Shown here piece after piece: positions 43,904 to 53,866 of a stretch of 64,000 nt of DNA. The translations under genes and the position numbers were made by a program. Each line of letters starts with the position of its first letter. The stretch's first letter is position 1. The DNA is from an uncultured Lachnospiraceae bacterium. GTDB lineage: Bacteria > Bacillota > Clostridia > Lachnospirales > Lachnospiraceae. The notes under the pieces were generated by a model. It ran no database searches and had not been told where the DNA came from. It saw only the letters and a program-made list of their open reading frames with translations. The DNA is taken from positions 179,430 to 243,429 of the forward strand of contig URXX01000002.1 in NCBI GenBank assembly GCA_900551895.1, given 5' to 3'.

Positions 43904-45637
43904 ATGGCTTTCGATGGAATTACTGTTTCAACTATCGTACAGGAATTAAATACAACTTTAAAAGACGGGAGAATTAATAAAATCGCACAGCCTGAAGCCG
44001 ATGAACTGCTTTTGACGATAAAGACACCAAAAGGACAAAGACGGCTCTATATTTCAGCCAGTGCATCACTCCCGCTTATTTATCTGACCGATACAAACAA
44101 ACCAAGTCCCATGACCGCACCTAACTTTTGTATGCTTTTGCGAAAACATATAAATAACGGGCGAATTACAAATATTTATCAGCCAAAACTGGAACGAATT
44201 ATTTGTTTTGACATCGAACATTTAGATGAACTGGGAGATTTATGCAAAAAGCAATTAATTGTAGAAATTATGGGAAAACACAGCAACATTATTTTCTGCA
44301 ATGATAAGGGAATGATTATTGACAGTATCAAACACGTTTCCGCACAGATGAGTTCTGTGCGTGAAGTTCTTCCGGGACGCACCTATTTTATTCCGGACAC
44401 AATGGAAAGGCACAACCCTCTTACCGTAGCCGAAGAGGAATTCCGCACCTTGTTGAGAGATAAACCGATGCCCCTTAGTAAGGCAGTTTATACTTCTTTT
44501 ACCGGAATCAGTCCGATTGTCGCAGAAGAAATCTGTCATTTATCGGGAATTCCTTCAGAGATAACTCCCCGTGACTTGTCAGATGATATGCTTCTCCATT
44601 TTTTCAATCAGTTTTCCCTCTATTTTGAGGCAGTAAAAGAAGGAGATTTTCAGCCGGTCATTTATTATCGCGGACAGGAGCCTATTGAATTTTCCTGCCT
44701 TCCGATTTCTCATTATAGTCAATATGAACCGAAAAACTTTGAATCCGTTTCGGAATTATTGGAAACATATTATTCTACGAAAAATACAATTACCCGTATT
44801 CGTCAGAAATCCTCTGATTTACGCCGTGTTGTACAGACTGCCCTTGAGCGGAACCGTAAAAAATACACTTTACAGACAAAGCAGCTTCGCGACACAGAAA
44901 ACCGCGAAAAGTATAAAGTATATGGAGAACTTCTGCATACTTACGGATATAATGTAGAAAAAGGTGCAAAGAAGTTGGAGGCACTCAACTATTATACAAA
45001 CGAAATGATTACCATTCCGCTTGACACAACAAAAACTCCAATGGAAAACGCTCAGAAATATTTTGATAAATACAATAAGCAGAAACGTACTTTTGAGGCA
45101 TTGACCGAACTTATCGAGGAAACAAGAGATGATATTATTTATTTGGAGTCAGTAAGCAATGCTTTGGATATTGCTTTAAGCGAAGACGATCTCCTGCAAA
45201 TTAAAGAAGAACTTATTGAGGCAGGATATGTAAAACGAAAATTCACAAAAAAGAAAGTAAAAATTACAAACAAACCTCTGCATTACATTTCCAGTGACGG
45301 TTTCCATATGTATGTCGGAAAAAACAATATGCAGAACGAAGAACTTACCTTTCATTTTGCTGTCGGAAATGACTGGTGGTTTCATGCAAAAGGCGTTCCC
45401 GGCTCTCACGTTATCGTAAAAACAAACGGTGAAGAACTTCCTGACCGCACTTTTGAAGAGGCGGGGCGTCTCGCCGCATACTATTCAAAAAATCGCGGAA
45501 ACGAAAAAGTAGAAATTGACTATATCGAGAAAAAGCACGTAAAAAAACCGGCAAAAGCAAAACCGGGATTTGTCATTTACCATACAAACTATTCTCTTAT
45601 AATCGACTCGGATATATCAAAATTGGAGCAGGTTTAA
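43904..45637 (+). CDS. rqcH: RqcH ribosome quality-control factor (NFACT family)
   Basis: NFACT protein of 577 residues that recruits alanyl-tRNA to stalled 50S subunits to add C-terminal Ala tails. NFACT-N begins MAFDGITVSTIVQELNTTL. Helical coiled-coil residues occupy about 290-420. The NFACT-R domain (about 440-560) has GNDWWFHAKGVPGSHVIVK and AAYYSKNRGNEKVEIDY. It was long labelled fibronectin-binding protein. AGAAAGG precedes the ATG. Confidence 0.92.
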   Translation: MAFDGITVSTIVQELNTTLKDGRINKIAQPEADELLLTIKTPKGQRRLYISASASLPLIYLTDTNKPSPMTAPNFCMLLRKHINNGRITNIYQPKLERIICFDIEHLDELGDLCKKQLIVEIMGKHSNIIFCNDKGMIIDSIKHVSAQMSSVREVLPGRTYFIPDTMERHNPLTVAEEEFRTLLRDKPMPLSKAVYTSFTGISPIVAEEICHLSGIPSEITPRDLSDDMLLHFFNQFSLYFEAVKEGDFQPVIYYRGQEPIEFSCLPISHYSQYEPKNFESVSELLETYYSTKNTITRIRQKSSDLRRVVQTALERNRKKYTLQTKQLRDTENREKYKVYGELLHTYGYNVEKGAKKLEALNYYTNEMITIPLDTTKTPMENAQKYFDKYNKQKRTFEALTELIEETRDDIIYLESVSNALDIALSEDDLLQIKEELIEAGYVKRKFTKKKVKITNKPLHYISSDGFHMYVGKNNMQNEELTFHFAVGNDWWFHAKGVPGSHVIVKTNGEELPDRTFEEAGRLAAYYSKNRGNEKVEIDYIEKKHVKKPAKAKPGFVIYHTNYSLIIDSDISKLEQV

Positions 45638-45660
45638 AACCCGCTCCATTCTTTTTTGCA
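45625..45660 (+). terminator. rqcH terminator
   Basis: GGAGCAGGTTT and AAAACCCGCTCC form a stem overlapping the stop codon, followed by CTTTTTT. Confidence 0.75.
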
Positions 45661-47139
45661 TTAGTGTGATGCCCAATATCCTTTTAACAATGTTCCGTTT
45701 GACGTTCCCTGTCCTTCCGGATATGCTGTTGCTTCAAAAGCATAATCTTTAAATCCTTTTACCATTGAGAAGCATCCGCGCATTTTATAAGTATTTCCCG
45801 GATAGAACTTTTCTTCATCACTTCTCACTTTCATTTCCGTAACACTTCCAAGACCGATATATGTCTGTGATCCGTCTGCACTTGGCACTCCGCCGCCTTT
45901 TACGTTCTTAGCGCTAAAACTGATGTCCGGCTCTACCATTCCGTAATCCGGAGCTGGAAATTCCTTTGGAACCATTACTTCATAATCAAATACGCATAAC
46001 TCCACATCTGACGGCAGTTTCATCTGATTTACATCAATTTTTCTTGTGCCAAACTGATTGTGCTGCTGAATTGCCTGATTCACATAGTTGGCATCCTCGC
46101 TCATTGTTGTTACTTTGTTTATTCTTACATAAACTGTATGATACACTTTGTCTTCTGTAGCATAACGTGTTGTTTTTACCCATTGATTTAACGGTGCAGG
46201 GGATGTAATTGCTGTCTTTGTCATATCAACTGCATCTTTCACATCAGCGCTTGCACTTTGACTTCCGCTCTGTCCATCATCTTTCTTGTCATTGGACTCA
46301 AAGTCTTCATCATCAAAATCCAAGCCACCGCCAAATCCTTCTGTTTCTTTCAAAACATCTTTTGGCACTTCGATTTTTTTCAACTTATTAAAATCACTGT
46401 AACTGATTTCCATTTTAAATTCTTCAATATCCATATCTGCGGCTTCGCTTACTTTTCCAAAAATTTCTTTCATATCAAGCGTAACTTTTGCCGGAAGCAG
46501 TTCATCTTTGTAAATAGACAACGTGCAAGGTACTTTCACATCTTCGTCTTCATCTGAGAGATATTGGTCTAAATTTGCTTCTTTTGACATATCACTGCTC
46601 ATCATATATTCCATGATTTCCGAACTGACTTCACCTTTTAATTCAAAACATTCTTTGTCATTTACTTTCACTGTATCTTCACTTAATTTGAATTTTTCAA
46701 AAGAGTCCTCAAATTCATCAAATAAATCTGTTGACGGTTTTGTTATATCATCTTCATCTACTTTTTCTTTTTTCCATTTACCCTGCTGATTCATATAGTT
46801 GACATACTCATCATCATCTTTAACAACATAACTTTCTACTTCTGTGGATGCACTCTGACCTAAAATTTTCATACCCACTTCGCCTTCGGTATGGCTCTCA
46901 CCTGTTTTTAGAATCGTTTCCGCGTCCATCTCCATATTTATCTCTGCTGTCTGTCCCTCTTGAGAGATTTCCATATTTAAGGCAAGACTTGCTTCCGTTG
47001 ATTTTACCTCTTCCAACTTTTTATTCATATCCGTAAGCAAAGATTCCGGCGTTGCTTTCTTACCGCATCCTGCTGCCAATGACATTGCCATTACCGCCAC
47101 GATTCCCATAGTTGCCAATTTTTTCATTCTTTTCTTCAT
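45661..47139 (-). CDS. Surface lipoprotein, LppX/DUF6612-like N-terminal domain
   Basis: Lipoprotein of 492 residues with lipobox LAAGC (about residue 25). The first 270 residues look like the LolA/LppX-type fold of DUF6612 proteins (SLALNMEISQEGQTAEINMEM and a later LKLSEDTVKVNDKECFELKGE). An acidic, low-complexity linker (about 275-300) joins a second beta-rich domain. It follows the transglutaminase lipoprotein by 19 bases and is probably co-transcribed. Function unknown. Confidence 0.8.
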   Translation of the reverse strand: MKKRMKKLATMGIVAVMAMSLAAGCGKKATPESLLTDMNKKLEEVKSTEASLALNMEISQEGQTAEINMEMDAETILKTGESHTEGEVGMKILGQSASTEVESYVVKDDDEYVNYMNQQGKWKKEKVDEDDITKPSTDLFDEFEDSFEKFKLSEDTVKVNDKECFELKGEVSSEIMEYMMSSDMSKEANLDQYLSDEDEDVKVPCTLSIYKDELLPAKVTLDMKEIFGKVSEAADMDIEEFKMEISYSDFNKLKKIEVPKDVLKETEGFGGGLDFDDEDFESNDKKDDGQSGSQSASADVKDAVDMTKTAITSPAPLNQWVKTTRYATEDKVYHTVYVRINKVTTMSEDANYVNQAIQQHNQFGTRKIDVNQMKLPSDVELCVFDYEVMVPKEFPAPDYGMVEPDISFSAKNVKGGGVPSADGSQTYIGLGSVTEMKVRSDEEKFYPGNTYKMRGCFSMVKGFKDYAFEATAYPEGQGTSNGTLLKGYWASH

Positions 47140-47157
47140 ACCTTCGTCCTCCTTAGA

Positions 47158-49524
47158 CTATTTCGTAATATAAATAACTCCCAACCAATATGTTCCCTGT
47201 AATTCGGTATTTCCAAGCCCACTTACAACCTGACCTGCAATCTGATTAAATTCTTCTTCTGTAAGTCCGTATTCGGTTCTAAGCGTTGCCTTTCCATTTG
47301 TTCCGACTTCTTTTACAAGAGACTCTGCAATCGCATTTTTTTCAAAATATTTATTATTGATATGGTAGTATTCTTTTGTATCTTCTTTTGCCGTATAATC
47401 TGCTATGGCTGAATTGACTAAATATCTGTCATCTTCTACAAGAACTCGATCCGCTTCCGCATTTGGAAGATTTAACAACGCATTTGTTAAAATTTCATTG
47501 TCATTGTTAGTAGGGTCAACTATCTGCCACTGTCCGTCAACCTTAACCTTATTCCATGCGTGAGGAAGATTTCCTTCCAAATATCCGGTTACAACGATAC
47601 ACTCCAAGCCTGCTTCTTCTGCAAGAAGTTTATATGCTCCCGCATAACTTGCACATACACCGTTTTTGTTAATCAAAACACCGTACGGAGTGAATGAATC
47701 GTTAAATTCCTTATCTACTTTCTTGAAGTTGTTTTTCTCTGCATTTTTTAACGCATTATCATCATATTTTGCAATTTCACAGAGATAATTATTTAGGGCA
47801 ATCTCCTTTTCCAATTCTGTCATATCATCTTTAATGACTTCTTTCACTACCCTTTTTACTTCTTTTACGATTTCTTCCTGTTTCTTGCGCATAACTTCCG
47901 GAGAATCGTCGTATTTTACAATGAGATAATCTCCTGCGATAGAGGCGCTTCTCACTCCTAAAGCCAACGGATTTTGATAAGTGGCTTCCTGCCATGCGTC
48001 CAATAACTGTGACTGGTCTTTCGCCTCTTTGAAATCAGAAAGGTCAATCATTGTATTTCCTGCAACCATATTTCTTCCAATATATTCGCTGAGTGCGGAA
48101 GTTGCCGTAATTTCATAATCAGTTGCATAAATATCTTCTTCTGCTTTTTCTTCCTTTTCTTCTTCCACTTCAAACTGGGCATCTGTACGTCCGCCTCTTG
48201 CACGAAGTGTATCCTGTCTTTCTTTCAACGCTTTTAAATCCGCTTTCACTGTTGCCTTATCATACTTCTCGACAACCGCTACGTCTTTAAAAGGTGTTCC
48301 TTCAATCTGATACGGGATTTTTACAATATCTACCTGCACATTTTTCAAATCGGACATATCTTCTTTTTCATATTGTCCCCATGTTTCCGTTTTTTCCTTT
48401 GCGCCTTCAATATCATATGTAATCAATTTCTGAGCAAGACGCCCGTCACACATTGTCACCCACGCATAAGCCGGAAGTTCATTAAAACTTTTTGCGTATC
48501 GTGATCCTTCCTCTTCTCGAGATTTCTTTCCTTCCACAGTGCTTGCTATCATTTTAGATAACTGGTGCTTATCAAAAGAATTGCTGATTGCGGAAGTTCC
48601 GTCCTCATTTACGGCAACAACACAATATTTTTCCTCTTTTAAATCATTGTCCGTAACAACAGGGCCTGTTCCCTGTCCATATTTATCTACAACCCATTTT
48701 TCGTTTCTGTCCATTTCTGAAACAGTAAACGTATTAAACATAATGTTGCTGTCCGGTGACCACGTTGTCTTATCCGTTATTCCTCTTGTCATTCCCACCA
48801 TGCCATAACCGTGCTCATTATCGTAATCATACTGTACAACATAGTAGGCTTTTGCACCTTTTACCTTATCCCAGTAAAATTCAGGTTTACCCTCTTCATT
48901 CACCCTGAATTTTACTTCCGGCGCTGTCTTTACCTCATTTTTAATTGTAAACGGAGTAATAATCGGTTTCTCCAGTTTTTCACCCGTTTCCGGATTTACA
49001 TAGAGCGCCATATAATATTGCGGAAGGTTCCCCCAGTCTTCAAATTCATCTTTATTAAAAAGAATATTAGAAACCTTATCATATCCGAAAATCAAATCTT
49101 TCTGTTTCTCTCTCAACTCTTGTGATACACTAACCTGTGCCGTTGACCAGCGCGGCGGTTTTACTTTCAGCACTTGCTTTTCCGCATCCCATTCAAAATG
49201 TGTACCGACTCTCTGCGTCAATTCAGGATCCTGATAAACCGCTACCAGTTCCGTATAATTTTTGAACTGTCCGTTTTTAATATCAAACCCAAACTGTACC
49301 GGAATTCTTTCATTTCTTTTTACATCTTCTATCGTATCTTTATAGATGTATTTCTCAGAACCCGCATATTTCTCTTTTATCTTTGATGACAACTGCTTCG
49401 ATGTTGTCATCTCTGCTTTCTGTCCTTTATCGCTACTATTCTTTTTCTCGCTCTGACAACCTGTCAGCATCAATGAAAATGCTAATATAGCGCAACAGAC
49501 ACCGGTTACTTTTCTTCTCTTCAT
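47158..49524 (-). CDS. Lipoprotein with transglutaminase-like domain
   Basis: Lipoprotein of 788 residues with lipobox LTGC (residues 20-23). A C-terminal transglutaminase-core domain has its triad in sight: Cys in NGVCASYAGAYKLL, His in NLPHAWNKVK and Asp in WQIVDPTNND. The N-terminal half is beta-rich with fibronectin-like stretches (APEVKFRVNEEGKPEFYWDKVKG). Such domains act as cross-linkers or proteases outside the cell. It lies downstream of an ECF sigma/anti-sigma pair, which may control it. Confidence 0.85.
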   Translation of the reverse strand: MKRRKVTGVCCAILAFSLMLTGCQSEKKNSSDKGQKAEMTTSKQLSSKIKEKYAGSEKYIYKDTIEDVKRNERIPVQFGFDIKNGQFKNYTELVAVYQDPELTQRVGTHFEWDAEKQVLKVKPPRWSTAQVSVSQELREKQKDLIFGYDKVSNILFNKDEFEDWGNLPQYYMALYVNPETGEKLEKPIITPFTIKNEVKTAPEVKFRVNEEGKPEFYWDKVKGAKAYYVVQYDYDNEHGYGMVGMTRGITDKTTWSPDSNIMFNTFTVSEMDRNEKWVVDKYGQGTGPVVTDNDLKEEKYCVVAVNEDGTSAISNSFDKHQLSKMIASTVEGKKSREEEGSRYAKSFNELPAYAWVTMCDGRLAQKLITYDIEGAKEKTETWGQYEKEDMSDLKNVQVDIVKIPYQIEGTPFKDVAVVEKYDKATVKADLKALKERQDTLRARGGRTDAQFEVEEEKEEKAEEDIYATDYEITATSALSEYIGRNMVAGNTMIDLSDFKEAKDQSQLLDAWQEATYQNPLALGVRSASIAGDYLIVKYDDSPEVMRKKQEEIVKEVKRVVKEVIKDDMTELEKEIALNNYLCEIAKYDDNALKNAEKNNFKKVDKEFNDSFTPYGVLINKNGVCASYAGAYKLLAEEAGLECIVVTGYLEGNLPHAWNKVKVDGQWQIVDPTNNDNEILTNALLNLPNAEADRVLVEDDRYLVNSAIADYTAKEDTKEYYHINNKYFEKNAIAESLVKEVGTNGKATLRTEYGLTEEEFNQIAGQVVSGLGNTELQGTYWLGVIYITK

Positions 49525-49576
49525 AAGCCATTCCTCCTTGCCTTATAACAATAATACCCTGCTGCCACAAAAAAGG

Positions 49577-50092
49577 TTACAGTTTTTTCTTTAAAAATGT
49601 TAAAAATTCTTTTTCTGTTACATTCCTGCCATAAATGTAAAAATAGTTTTCCCCTTTTTCATAGGCTGCATAATAGTTATCCGTTCCTTTTTCTTTACAA
49701 ATATAAATACTCTTACCATGTATTTTGCTCGGTTTCACTTTAAAAACCTCTTCCGGTATCTCTTCTTTTCCATGCAGTTCTTCACATTTTATTTTCTCAC
49801 TCTCTTCGAGGCTATCTTGTTTTCCTCCAAGCGAAAGTCCTGTCTCCCAGTCTGATACTTCCTGAAAAGCCACCGTCTGTACCTCTATATTATTCCGCAC
49901 TTTTCCTATATAAATATATCCGCCTAAAACAGTTATGCAGACACAGGCTGCCGCCACCGTACCAATCCATATCGTCTTTCTTGACTTTTTCTTCTCTTGT
50001 TTCATCTCTGCCCGCATCTGTTTTCTTGTTTTCTCTATCAAATCTTTGGGAGCATGAATGTTATCTATCTCACGTCTATACTGTTCCTGCAT
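49577..50092 (-). CDS. Anti-sigma factor-like single-pass membrane protein
   Basis: Protein of 171 residues: a charged cytoplasmic N-terminus, one membrane helix (about 40-63, TIWIGTVAAACVCITVLGG), and an extracellular C-terminal domain like DUF4367 (YYAAYEKGENYFYIYG). It overlaps the ECF sigma gene by 17 bases, the classic sigma/anti-sigma arrangement. ATG 50092 with AAGGAG upstream is preferred over a TTG two codons earlier. The anti-sigma role is inferred from context. Confidence 0.75.
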   Translation of the reverse strand: MQEQYRREIDNIHAPKDLIEKTRKQMRAEMKQEKKKSRKTIWIGTVAAACVCITVLGGYIYIGKVRNNIEVQTVAFQEVSDWETGLSLGGKQDSLEESEKIKCEELHGKEEIPEEVFKVKPSKIHGKSIYICKEKGTDNYYAAYEKGENYFYIYGRNVTEKEFLTFLKKKL

Positions 50093-50576
50093 ATTCAACT
50101 TCTCCTTTCAGGTAATTTCTAAGCATATCTCTTGCCCTTGACAAACGTGTCTTTACCGCTGTTTCCGATTGTTCGAGAAGAGCGCCGATTTCTTTTATGG
50201 AATATTCCTCATAATAAAACAAGTGGATAACCGTACGATAATTTTCCGGCAGTTTTTGCACCGCCTCTGTTACACTCTCGTCCTTCTCCTCCATTTCGTA
50301 AAACTCTTCCGTATCATACTCCAATGACGCCCGATGTCTGTTCCATGCACTGTCAAACTGCTTTTTACAACAATTAATCGTCACCCTGATCAGCCATGCT
50401 TTCAAATGCTCTTCTGTAGAAATCTTATCTTCATTTTTAACAAATCTCAAAAAAACTTCCTGAAACACATCTTCCGCATCTGCCTTATTTTTCATATGAA
50501 TAATGGCAAGTCTATATACCATATCTGCATACTCTTCCAACACCCGTTCCGCACATAAATTTGCCTGTCCAACCAT
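50076..50576 (-). CDS. ECF-type RNA polymerase sigma factor
   Basis: Sigma-70 family ECF factor of 166 residues. Region 2 is YADMVYRLAIIHMKNKADAEDVFQEVFLRF; region 4 is ENYRTVIHLFYYEEYSIKEIGALLEQSETAVKTRLSRARDML. ATG 50576 has AGGAGG six bases upstream; the longer frame begins in a shadow. Its anti-sigma partner overlaps its end. Confidence 0.93.
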   Translation of the reverse strand: MVGQANLCAERVLEEYADMVYRLAIIHMKNKADAEDVFQEVFLRFVKNEDKISTEEHLKAWLIRVTINCCKKQFDSAWNRHRASLEYDTEEFYEMEEKDESVTEAVQKLPENYRTVIHLFYYEEYSIKEIGALLEQSETAVKTRLSRARDMLRNYLKGEVEYAGTV

Positions 50577-50681
50577 AGAAGCCTCCTCATTTGTTTCTTT
50601 TGATAGTATTGCTATTATATCATCTATTTGCATTTTGCACAATATTAATGCAAATTCATTTTATTTTTTGTTTGTTTTTGC

Positions 50682-51809
50682 CTAGTAGTTTCCTAAAATA
50701 CGTAAGTTTCTTGTTTCGTCACGCAAACCTCGAATTGCATTTTTCACTGACGAATCTGCCATATTCCCCTCAAAATCCACAAAAAAACGGTATTCCCAGT
50801 TTCTGTCTTCTATCGGTCTTGATTCTATCTTTGTCATGTTTAAGTCGTTATAAATAAAATGTGAAAGAAGATGATACAATGATCCGCTCTCGTGCGGAAT
50901 TTCAAAACAGATACTTATTTTCTTCGCCCCCTCCAAAAATACTTTCTGATTTGTCACAATAATAAATCTTGTGGAATTACTCTCGCTATGATTAATGGAA
51001 TGTTCCAAAACTTCCAGCCCATACAATTCCGCCGCATATTCACTGCAAATTGCCGCCTCGCTATGTTTTCCCGCCTCCAATACTTTCTTTGCCGCTACTG
51101 CCGTATTTTCCACGCTAATCTGCTGCCAGTTTCTATGCTCCGCCAAAAATTTCTCACTCTGCATCAAACCCTGCGGATGTGAATACACCCGTTCTACATC
51201 TGAAAACGTTGTTCCCGAAATTCCGACAAGTGCATGGCGAATAGGAATAACCACTTCACCAACAATATAATTTTCAAATTCTACGAGTAAATCATATACC
51301 TGACTGACCGCCCCCGCAGAAGAATTCTCAATAGGAAGTACGGCAAAATCCGCCGAACCCTCCTCGATTGCCTCCATGGCATCACGAAATGTATCTACGT
51401 GAAAAACATTTTCACTCTCTCCAAAATATTGTCGGAGTGCCTGCTGGCTGTACGCACCGTCCGTTCCCTGAAAAACAAGTCTTGCCTTTTCACTGTCCAA
51501 CTCCTTCAATCCAATAAAAGCCGTTTTACCGTACACGCCGTTTTCCCCTAAAATCTGATACTGCAACTTTCTGCTCATGGACATAATCTGCTCAAACAGT
51601 TCACGGATACCCTTTTTATTTCTCTCATTTGACGCTTTTTCGCTTAAAACCGCCAGTTTTTCTTCCTCTCTTTTTCTGTCGTATACTTTCTTTCCCGTCT
51701 TTAATTTATCTTTTCCTACCTGCTCACACAGTTTCATTCTTCTCTCATAAAGGGATAAAATCTGTTCATCAATAACGTCCAACTGCTCACGGATTTCCTG
51801 TAATGACAT
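50682..51809 (-). CDS. pheA: Bifunctional chorismate mutase / prephenate dehydratase
   Basis: P-protein of 375 residues for phenylalanine synthesis. The AroQ chorismate mutase is at 1-90 (LQEIREQLDVIDEQILSLYERR). The prephenate dehydratase is at about 105-280 (FQGTDGAYSQQALRQYFGE, ENSSAGAVSQVYD, STRFIIVTN). A C-terminal ACT domain with ESRPIEDRNWEYRFFVDFEG is the Phe-feedback site. ATG 51809 follows GAGGTG; an upstream GTG three codons earlier is possible. Confidence 0.94.
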   Translation of the reverse strand: MSLQEIREQLDVIDEQILSLYERRMKLCEQVGKDKLKTGKKVYDRKREEEKLAVLSEKASNERNKKGIRELFEQIMSMSRKLQYQILGENGVYGKTAFIGLKELDSEKARLVFQGTDGAYSQQALRQYFGESENVFHVDTFRDAMEAIEEGSADFAVLPIENSSAGAVSQVYDLLVEFENYIVGEVVIPIRHALVGISGTTFSDVERVYSHPQGLMQSEKFLAEHRNWQQISVENTAVAAKKVLEAGKHSEAAICSEYAAELYGLEVLEHSINHSESNSTRFIIVTNQKVFLEGAKKISICFEIPHESGSLYHLLSHFIYNDLNMTKIESRPIEDRNWEYRFFVDFEGNMADSSVKNAIRGLRDETRNLRILGNY

Positions 51810-51896
51810 ACGTCCCACCTCTTCCTCATTTATTATTTCTGACTATTATAATATACATTTGGTTTAAAATCTATCTTTTACGGGAATACTTTTCTT

Positions 51897-52283
51897 ATGA
51901 AAAATAAATTTATCTTATGTGGAACAGTTGGCTGGTGTATGGAAATTATTTTCACTTCCATACATTCTTTATTTCGCAAAGACCCTAAACTGATCGGGCG
52001 GACGTCCATTTGGATGTTTCCTATTTACGGTTTGGCAGGACTTCTTACTCCGATTTGCAGATTTCTCAAAAATAAAAGTGTAATTATCCGAGGAGGTATC
52101 TATACTTTCTGCATTTTCTTCTGCGAATTTCTGACAGGCTCGCTTTTAAAGAAATATAATGCTTGTCCGTGGGATTATAGCGATGCCAAATTAAATGTGA
52201 AAGGATTAATCCGTTTAGATTACGCTCCTCTCTGGTTCGGGGTAGGACTTCTATATGAAAAACTTTTAAGCAGACAGAAATAG
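51897..52283 (+). CDS. CmpB-like putative ABC-transporter type IV membrane protein
   Basis: Membrane protein of 128 residues with about four hydrophobic helices, matching the PF06541 'putative ABC-transporter type IV' family. GWCMEIIFTSIHSL and CPWDYSDAKLNVKGLIRLDYAP are typical. Its cargo and partners are unknown. It is separated from pheA by a divergent gap. Confidence 0.8.
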   Translation: MKNKFILCGTVGWCMEIIFTSIHSLFRKDPKLIGRTSIWMFPIYGLAGLLTPICRFLKNKSVIIRGGIYTFCIFFCEFLTGSLLKKYNACPWDYSDAKLNVKGLIRLDYAPLWFGVGLLYEKLLSRQK

Positions 52284-52313
52284 GACGGGAATTTTTTCAT
52301 AATTCCTGTCCCG
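52283..52313 (+). terminator. Hairpin after the CmpB-like gene
   Basis: GGACGGGAATT and AATTCCTGTCC pair with one G-T around a short T-rich loop, overlapping the stop codon. No clear T run follows, so terminator strength is uncertain. Confidence 0.5.
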
Positions 52314-52318
52314 ACCTG

Positions 52319-52347
52319 TTGAAAATCTTCTTATTTTATTATATGAT
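52319..52347 (+). promoter_or_regulatory. Promoter of nitroreductase-pyrBI
   Basis: -35 TTGAAA (52319-52324), 17-base spacer, -10 TATGAT (52342-52347), 33 bases before the ATG. Confidence 0.65.
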
Positions 52348-52380
52348 ATATAAAACTTTTCACATAGGAGGAACAATACC

Positions 52381-52917
52381 ATGAACACTGTGGAATGTAT
52401 CAAATCTCGAAGAAGCATTCGCAAATATAAATCCGATAAAGTAGAACATTCTTTACTGGAATCAATTATTTCCACTGCTTCTTATTCTCCCTCTTGGAAG
52501 AATACACAGATTACACGCTACATAGCGATTGAAGACACATCTATCATCAACAAAATCGTTACCGATTTCACCCCAGAATATAATGCAAATATTATTCGTC
52601 AAGTACCAATGTTAATTGCAGTGACAATGGTAACGGGACGTTGCGGTTTTGAGCGTGACGGTTCATTTACAACGAAGAAAGGCGACCGCTGGCAAATGTT
52701 TGATGTAGGCGTTTCCTGTCAGTCTTTCTGCCTTGCTGCACATGATGCAGGACTCGGTACGGTTATTATGGGGATTTTTGACGAGGACGGCGTAACGGAA
52801 TTATTAGATATTCCCGAAGGGCAGGAACTTGTCGCTCTTATCGCTCTCGGCTATCCTGACATCGAACCTATCGTTCCAAAGAGAAAAAGTGTCGAAGATT
52901 TATTAACATACAAGTAG
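52381..52917 (+). CDS. Nitroreductase-family flavoprotein
   Basis: FMN-dependent nitroreductase-family protein of 178 residues. It begins VECIKSRRSIRKYKSDKVEHSLLESII, the family's phosphate-binding N-terminus, and has GLGTVIMGIFDEDGVTELLDIPEGQELVALIALGYP. Electron acceptor unknown. It is nine bases upstream of pyrB, with AGGAGG before its ATG. Confidence 0.88.
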   Translation: MNTVECIKSRRSIRKYKSDKVEHSLLESIISTASYSPSWKNTQITRYIAIEDTSIINKIVTDFTPEYNANIIRQVPMLIAVTMVTGRCGFERDGSFTTKKGDRWQMFDVGVSCQSFCLAAHDAGLGTVIMGIFDEDGVTELLDIPEGQELVALIALGYPDIEPIVPKRKSVEDLLTYK

Positions 52918-52926
52918 GAGGAATTT

Positions 52927-53847
52927 ATGAAACATTTATTAAACCCATTGGATTTATCCGTAGAGGAAATTGATGAAATTTTAGATTTGGCAAATGATAT
53001 TGAAGCACATCCCGATAAATACGCACATGCCTGTGAGGGAAAGAAACTTGCCACTTTATTCTATGAGCCAAGTACAAGAACAAGATTAAGTCACGAGGCA
53101 GCCATGATGAACTTAGGCGGGAATGTACTCGGATTTTCTTCTGCCGACTCCAGTTCCGCCACAAAAGGCGAAAGCGTATCGGACACAATCCGTATGATTG
53201 CCTGCTATGCCGACATCTGTGCCATGCGTCACCCGAAAGAGGGCGCTCCTATGGTTGCAAGCCAGCACTCCACTATTCCGATTATCAACGCCGGAGACGG
53301 AGGACACCAGCACCCTACACAGACATTGACAGACTTACTTACTATCCGCTCCGAGAAAGGTCGTCTGCATGATATTACTATCGGACTTTGCGGTGACTTG
53401 AAATTCGGACGTACAGTACACTCTCTCATTCATGCGCTTGTACGCTACGAAAACGTAAAATTTGTACTGATTTCTCCTGAAGAACTCAGACTTCCAAGTT
53501 ATATCCGAAAAGACGTTTTAGATAAAAACAACATTCCTTATAAAGAAGTTGTACGCTTGGAAGACGCTATGGGCGAACTTGATTTACTCTATATGACTCG
53601 TGTACAGAAAGAACGTTTCTTTAACGAAGAAGATTATGTCCGCATGAAAGATTTCTATATTTTGGACGCTGCAAAAATGGCACTGGCAAAAGACGATATG
53701 CTCGTTCTTCACCCGCTTCCGAGAGTAAATGAAATTGCTGTTGAAGTGGACAAAGACCCTCGTGCCATTTATTTCAAACAGGCACAATATGGCGTATATG
53801 TTCGTATGGCATTAATTTTAACATTACTGGAAATCAAAGTTTCTTAA
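52927..53847 (+). CDS. pyrB: Aspartate carbamoyltransferase catalytic subunit
   Basis: ATCase catalytic chain of 306 residues. The carbamoyl-phosphate motif FYEPSTRTRLSHEAA is intact, and GDGGHQHPTQTLTDL, FGRTVHSLIHAL and HPLPRVNEIAVEVD match the family. It makes carbamoyl-aspartate in pyrimidine synthesis. The regulatory subunit gene follows by 19 bases. Confidence 0.95.
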   Translation: MKHLLNPLDLSVEEIDEILDLANDIEAHPDKYAHACEGKKLATLFYEPSTRTRLSHEAAMMNLGGNVLGFSSADSSSATKGESVSDTIRMIACYADICAMRHPKEGAPMVASQHSTIPIINAGDGGHQHPTQTLTDLLTIRSEKGRLHDITIGLCGDLKFGRTVHSLIHALVRYENVKFVLISPEELRLPSYIRKDVLDKNNIPYKEVVRLEDAMGELDLLYMTRVQKERFFNEEDYVRMKDFYILDAAKMALAKDDMLVLHPLPRVNEIAVEVDKDPRAIYFKQAQYGVYVRMALILTLLEIKVS

Positions 53848-53866
53848 GACGATAAGGAGAACCATT

